A DNA stretch of 64,000 nt. It comes from Cardinium endosymbiont cEper1 of Encarsia pergandiella. GTDB taxonomy: Bacteria > Bacteroidota > Bacteroidia > Cytophagales > Amoebophilaceae. The translations under genes were made by a program, and so were the position numbers. Positions 62,707 through 64,000 of the stretch are shown piece after piece. Under the pieces are notes generated by a model that saw only the letters and a list, made by a program, of their open reading frames with translations, made no database searches and was not told the DNA's origin. The stretch covers positions 790,608-854,607 of the forward strand of contig NC_018605.1 in NCBI RefSeq assembly GCF_000304455.1, read 5' to 3'. Position 1 is the stretch's first letter. Each line of letters opens with the position of its first letter.

Positions 62707-63061
62707 ACTGAATAAGGACAACTTACCTGCTCCATTAGCCATACCTAGCCTTAAAAAGGCTCTACATGTTTTAGATACTTTAAACTTCACAGATGAAGAA
62801 AGAATGGCTTATGAGGATCACTTGAAATGGTTACTCATAGAAGCCAATACAGTCGAAAAATATAGACAAGAAGGTGAACAAAAAGGTAGACAAGAGGGTA
62901 GAGAAGAAGGTAGACAAGAGGGTATCCGAATAGGGGAAGAAAAGGGTAAGTTAGAGGGTAAGATGGAAATCGCCAAGGATATGCTTAAAGATGGATTTCA
63001 ATTAGATAAAGTAATATTATTTACTGGACTATATAAGTCTGATATTCAGTCTATTATATAG
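62707..63061 (+). pseudogene. 3' fragment of Rpn/PD-(D/E)XK nuclease-family protein
   Basis: About 116 codons in frame from the IS boundary. The start LPAPLAIPSLKKALHVL and the glycine-arginine-glutamate repeats (QEGREEGRQEG) are typical of the C-terminus of Rpn/YhgA-type putative transposase-nucleases. The catalytic N-terminal part is lost to the IS array. The last residues (ILFTGLYKSDIQSI) match the usual family end. A short ATG-started product (from 62804) could be made but would have no nuclease core. Confidence 0.75.
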
Positions 63062-63141
63062 ATATTGATAGTACGCTATAACATAAAAATAAGAATTCAT
63101 AACTAATCTAAAATAGAATTAAATCTAGTAGTCAATTGTAG

Positions 63142-63275
63142 GGTTCTGTCGCATCTGTTTTAAGGGATAGGTTAATTTAGTAATTTTAGTTAAAAATTGA
63201 CTAAAATGTTTACTATTACACCGCAATTATTTCCCTATTTTAAAGGATTTTGTTCATCACTGGAGTTAATCTTGT
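63142..63275 (+). mobile_element. IS6-family remnant (5' end)
   Basis: Begins GGTTCTGTCGCATCTGTTTT, which matches the right end of the IS6 element at 32361. It continues through the start of the transposase (ATG at 63206, MFTITPQLFPYFKGF...ELIL) and breaks off after about 24 codons at a stop. The rest of the element is missing. Confidence 0.75.
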
Positions 63276-63481
63276 GATTTGTCGGCTCTGTCCATTTAAC
63301 CATACACGTCAAGTTAAGGATATAGTCGTGATATTAAATGATTTTAAGTACGATAAAAATATTTATATGCGTCTGTTTTTTGGAATATAGGTGTGAAGTT
63401 AAAGATATGATTTTGATAAAAATAAACACAAGATAAAATTTTTATGAATTTTGATTATGGTATAGGATAAAAAAAAGTTAA

Positions 63482-63528
63482 AGTATAAGTTCGATTAATT
63501 TCATGAACTAAATCAAGGAACTTATACT
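63482..63528 (+). repeat. 11-bp inverted repeat just before IS4-type transposase
   Basis: AGTATAAGTTC (63482-63492) and GAACTTATACT (63518-63528) are perfect inverse copies with a 25-base loop. The second arm ends on the base before the transposase ATG. Confidence 0.85.
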
Positions 63529-64000
63529 ATGCACAAAGTATCAAAATTATCCGTAGTATTTAAAGAATTTTTTATAAAAAAAGCAAATGCAGTATCCCAT
63601 ATTACCGGTTTTATTAAAAGAAATAGGAAACTTACAGGTTCTTCTTTTATTAAGACATTAGTCTTAGGTAATATGGGAGGTACGGATTTAAGCTTAGAAA
63701 ACATGTGTAGTTTGTTGCATGAGGATCATGTAAATATTACAAAGCAAGGTTTATATCTAAAATTCAATTCAAATTCTGTTACTTTCATGCAAGTAATGTA
63801 TAAAGAATGTTTACAGATATTTAAAAGCAATTTGCGACTTGATTGTAAAATTCTTGAACAATTTAATAGTGTAAGACTGCTTGATAGTAGTCAAATAGGC
63901 TTACCTAACAGTATGGAAAGTATTTATAAAGGCTGTGGATCTAGTTATAAAGGACGACCTAATAAGGCAAAATCTTCTATTAAATTACAGGTACTATTTG
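63529..64000 (+). CDS. IS4-family transposase, cut by window end
   Basis: 157 codons from ATG 63529, open to the last base. The protein starts MHKVSKLSVVFKEFF and has RLLDSSQIGLPNSM near residue 120, which fits the first Asp region of IS4-type DDE transposases (D-S-S-Q-I-x-L-P), followed by GRPNKAKSSIKLQ. Similar to the IS4 elements known from Amoebophilaceae; this is from memory of the family and not from a search. The C-terminal part is outside the window. Confidence 0.78.
   Translation, partial: MHKVSKLSVVFKEFFIKKANAVSHITGFIKRNRKLTGSSFIKTLVLGNMGGTDLSLENMCSLLHEDHVNITKQGLYLKFNSNSVTFMQVMYKECLQIFKSNLRLDCKILEQFNSVRLLDSSQIGLPNSMESIYKGCGSSYKGRPNKAKSSIKLQVLF

Noticed and set aside
62870-62960. 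Short direct repeats that look like a CRISPR or minisatellite
   Set aside because: They are the coding repeats for the EGRQEG tail of an Rpn-type protein, with no spacers.
63276-63481. Left terminal repeat of the IS4-type element
   Set aside because: Partly similar stretches (GTCAAGTTAAGGATATAG and GTGAAGTTAAAGATATG) are present, but without the right end no boundary can be set.

Overview
The window is AT-rich chromosomal DNA that looks like a reduced, host-associated member of the Bacteroidetes, most like the Amoebophilaceae (Cardinium / Amoebophilus group). Evidence for this placement: a Tlc-type ADP/ATP translocase, a fragment of a contractile injection system, several IS families, TAnnTTTG-type promoters, starts without Shine-Dalgarno sequences, and the Bacteroidetes gene order miaB - sigma-54 activator - lptE - TPR protein - secG. 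The lineage is inferred from gene content; no search could be run.

Layout. 1-2.7 kb: the end of a contractile injection locus on the minus strand (VgrG-like spike, PAAR tip, gp25 baseplate). 3-13.6 kb: plus-strand core genes (mfd, acs, miaB, sigma-54 activator, lptE, TPR protein, secG, outer-membrane protein). 13.6-20 kb: two paralogous membrane proteins flanking a tRNA-Gln and an exported ClpP-like protein. 20-31 kb: rfbB, exported lipase-like hydrolase, dnaN, folA, map, trmB, a BamA-like protein, a DUF2795 protein, a LolC/E-like permease and murF, with tRNA-Ser(CGA) and tRNA-Ala. 31-32.4 kb: tRNA-Ser(GCT), tRNA-Pro, tRNA-Arg and a decayed IS6-family element. 32.6-36 kb: a mitochondrial-carrier-like protein, the ADP/ATP translocase and an FtsW/RodA protein. 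36.5-42.6 kb: nusA, infB, an acidic membrane protein, rluD and a helix-hairpin-helix protein. 42.7-46.3 kb: a giant symporter/sensor fusion. 46.3-51.8 kb: minus-strand nifS, a DUF6913-like protein, ligA, a ZIP transporter and rsmH. 52-59.2 kb: a truncated RelA/SpoT homologue, mltG, a repeat-containing hypothetical protein, mutL and pepP. 59.2-64 kb: an IS graveyard, with a nested IS3-family array inside an Rpn-type gene, an IS6 remnant and the start of an IS4-type transposase.

The most unusual content is a set of four genes spread over 40 kb. Three paralogous membrane proteins (13584-15662, 17780-19978, 42752-46291) each end in a degenerate histidine-kinase-like module followed by a degenerate RelA/SpoT-type HD domain; one is fused to a full SLC5/PutP-like symporter. 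The fourth (52272-53390) is a short RelA/SpoT protein that has lost its HD catalytic residues and its C-terminal regulatory domains but keeps its key synthetase residues. Together they suggest a rewired (p)ppGpp or nucleotide-sensing arrangement; the function is inferred. Next in interest is the three-repeat mitochondrial-carrier-like protein beside the ADP/ATP translocase, which would give this bacterium two unrelated nucleotide/metabolite-type carriers side by side.
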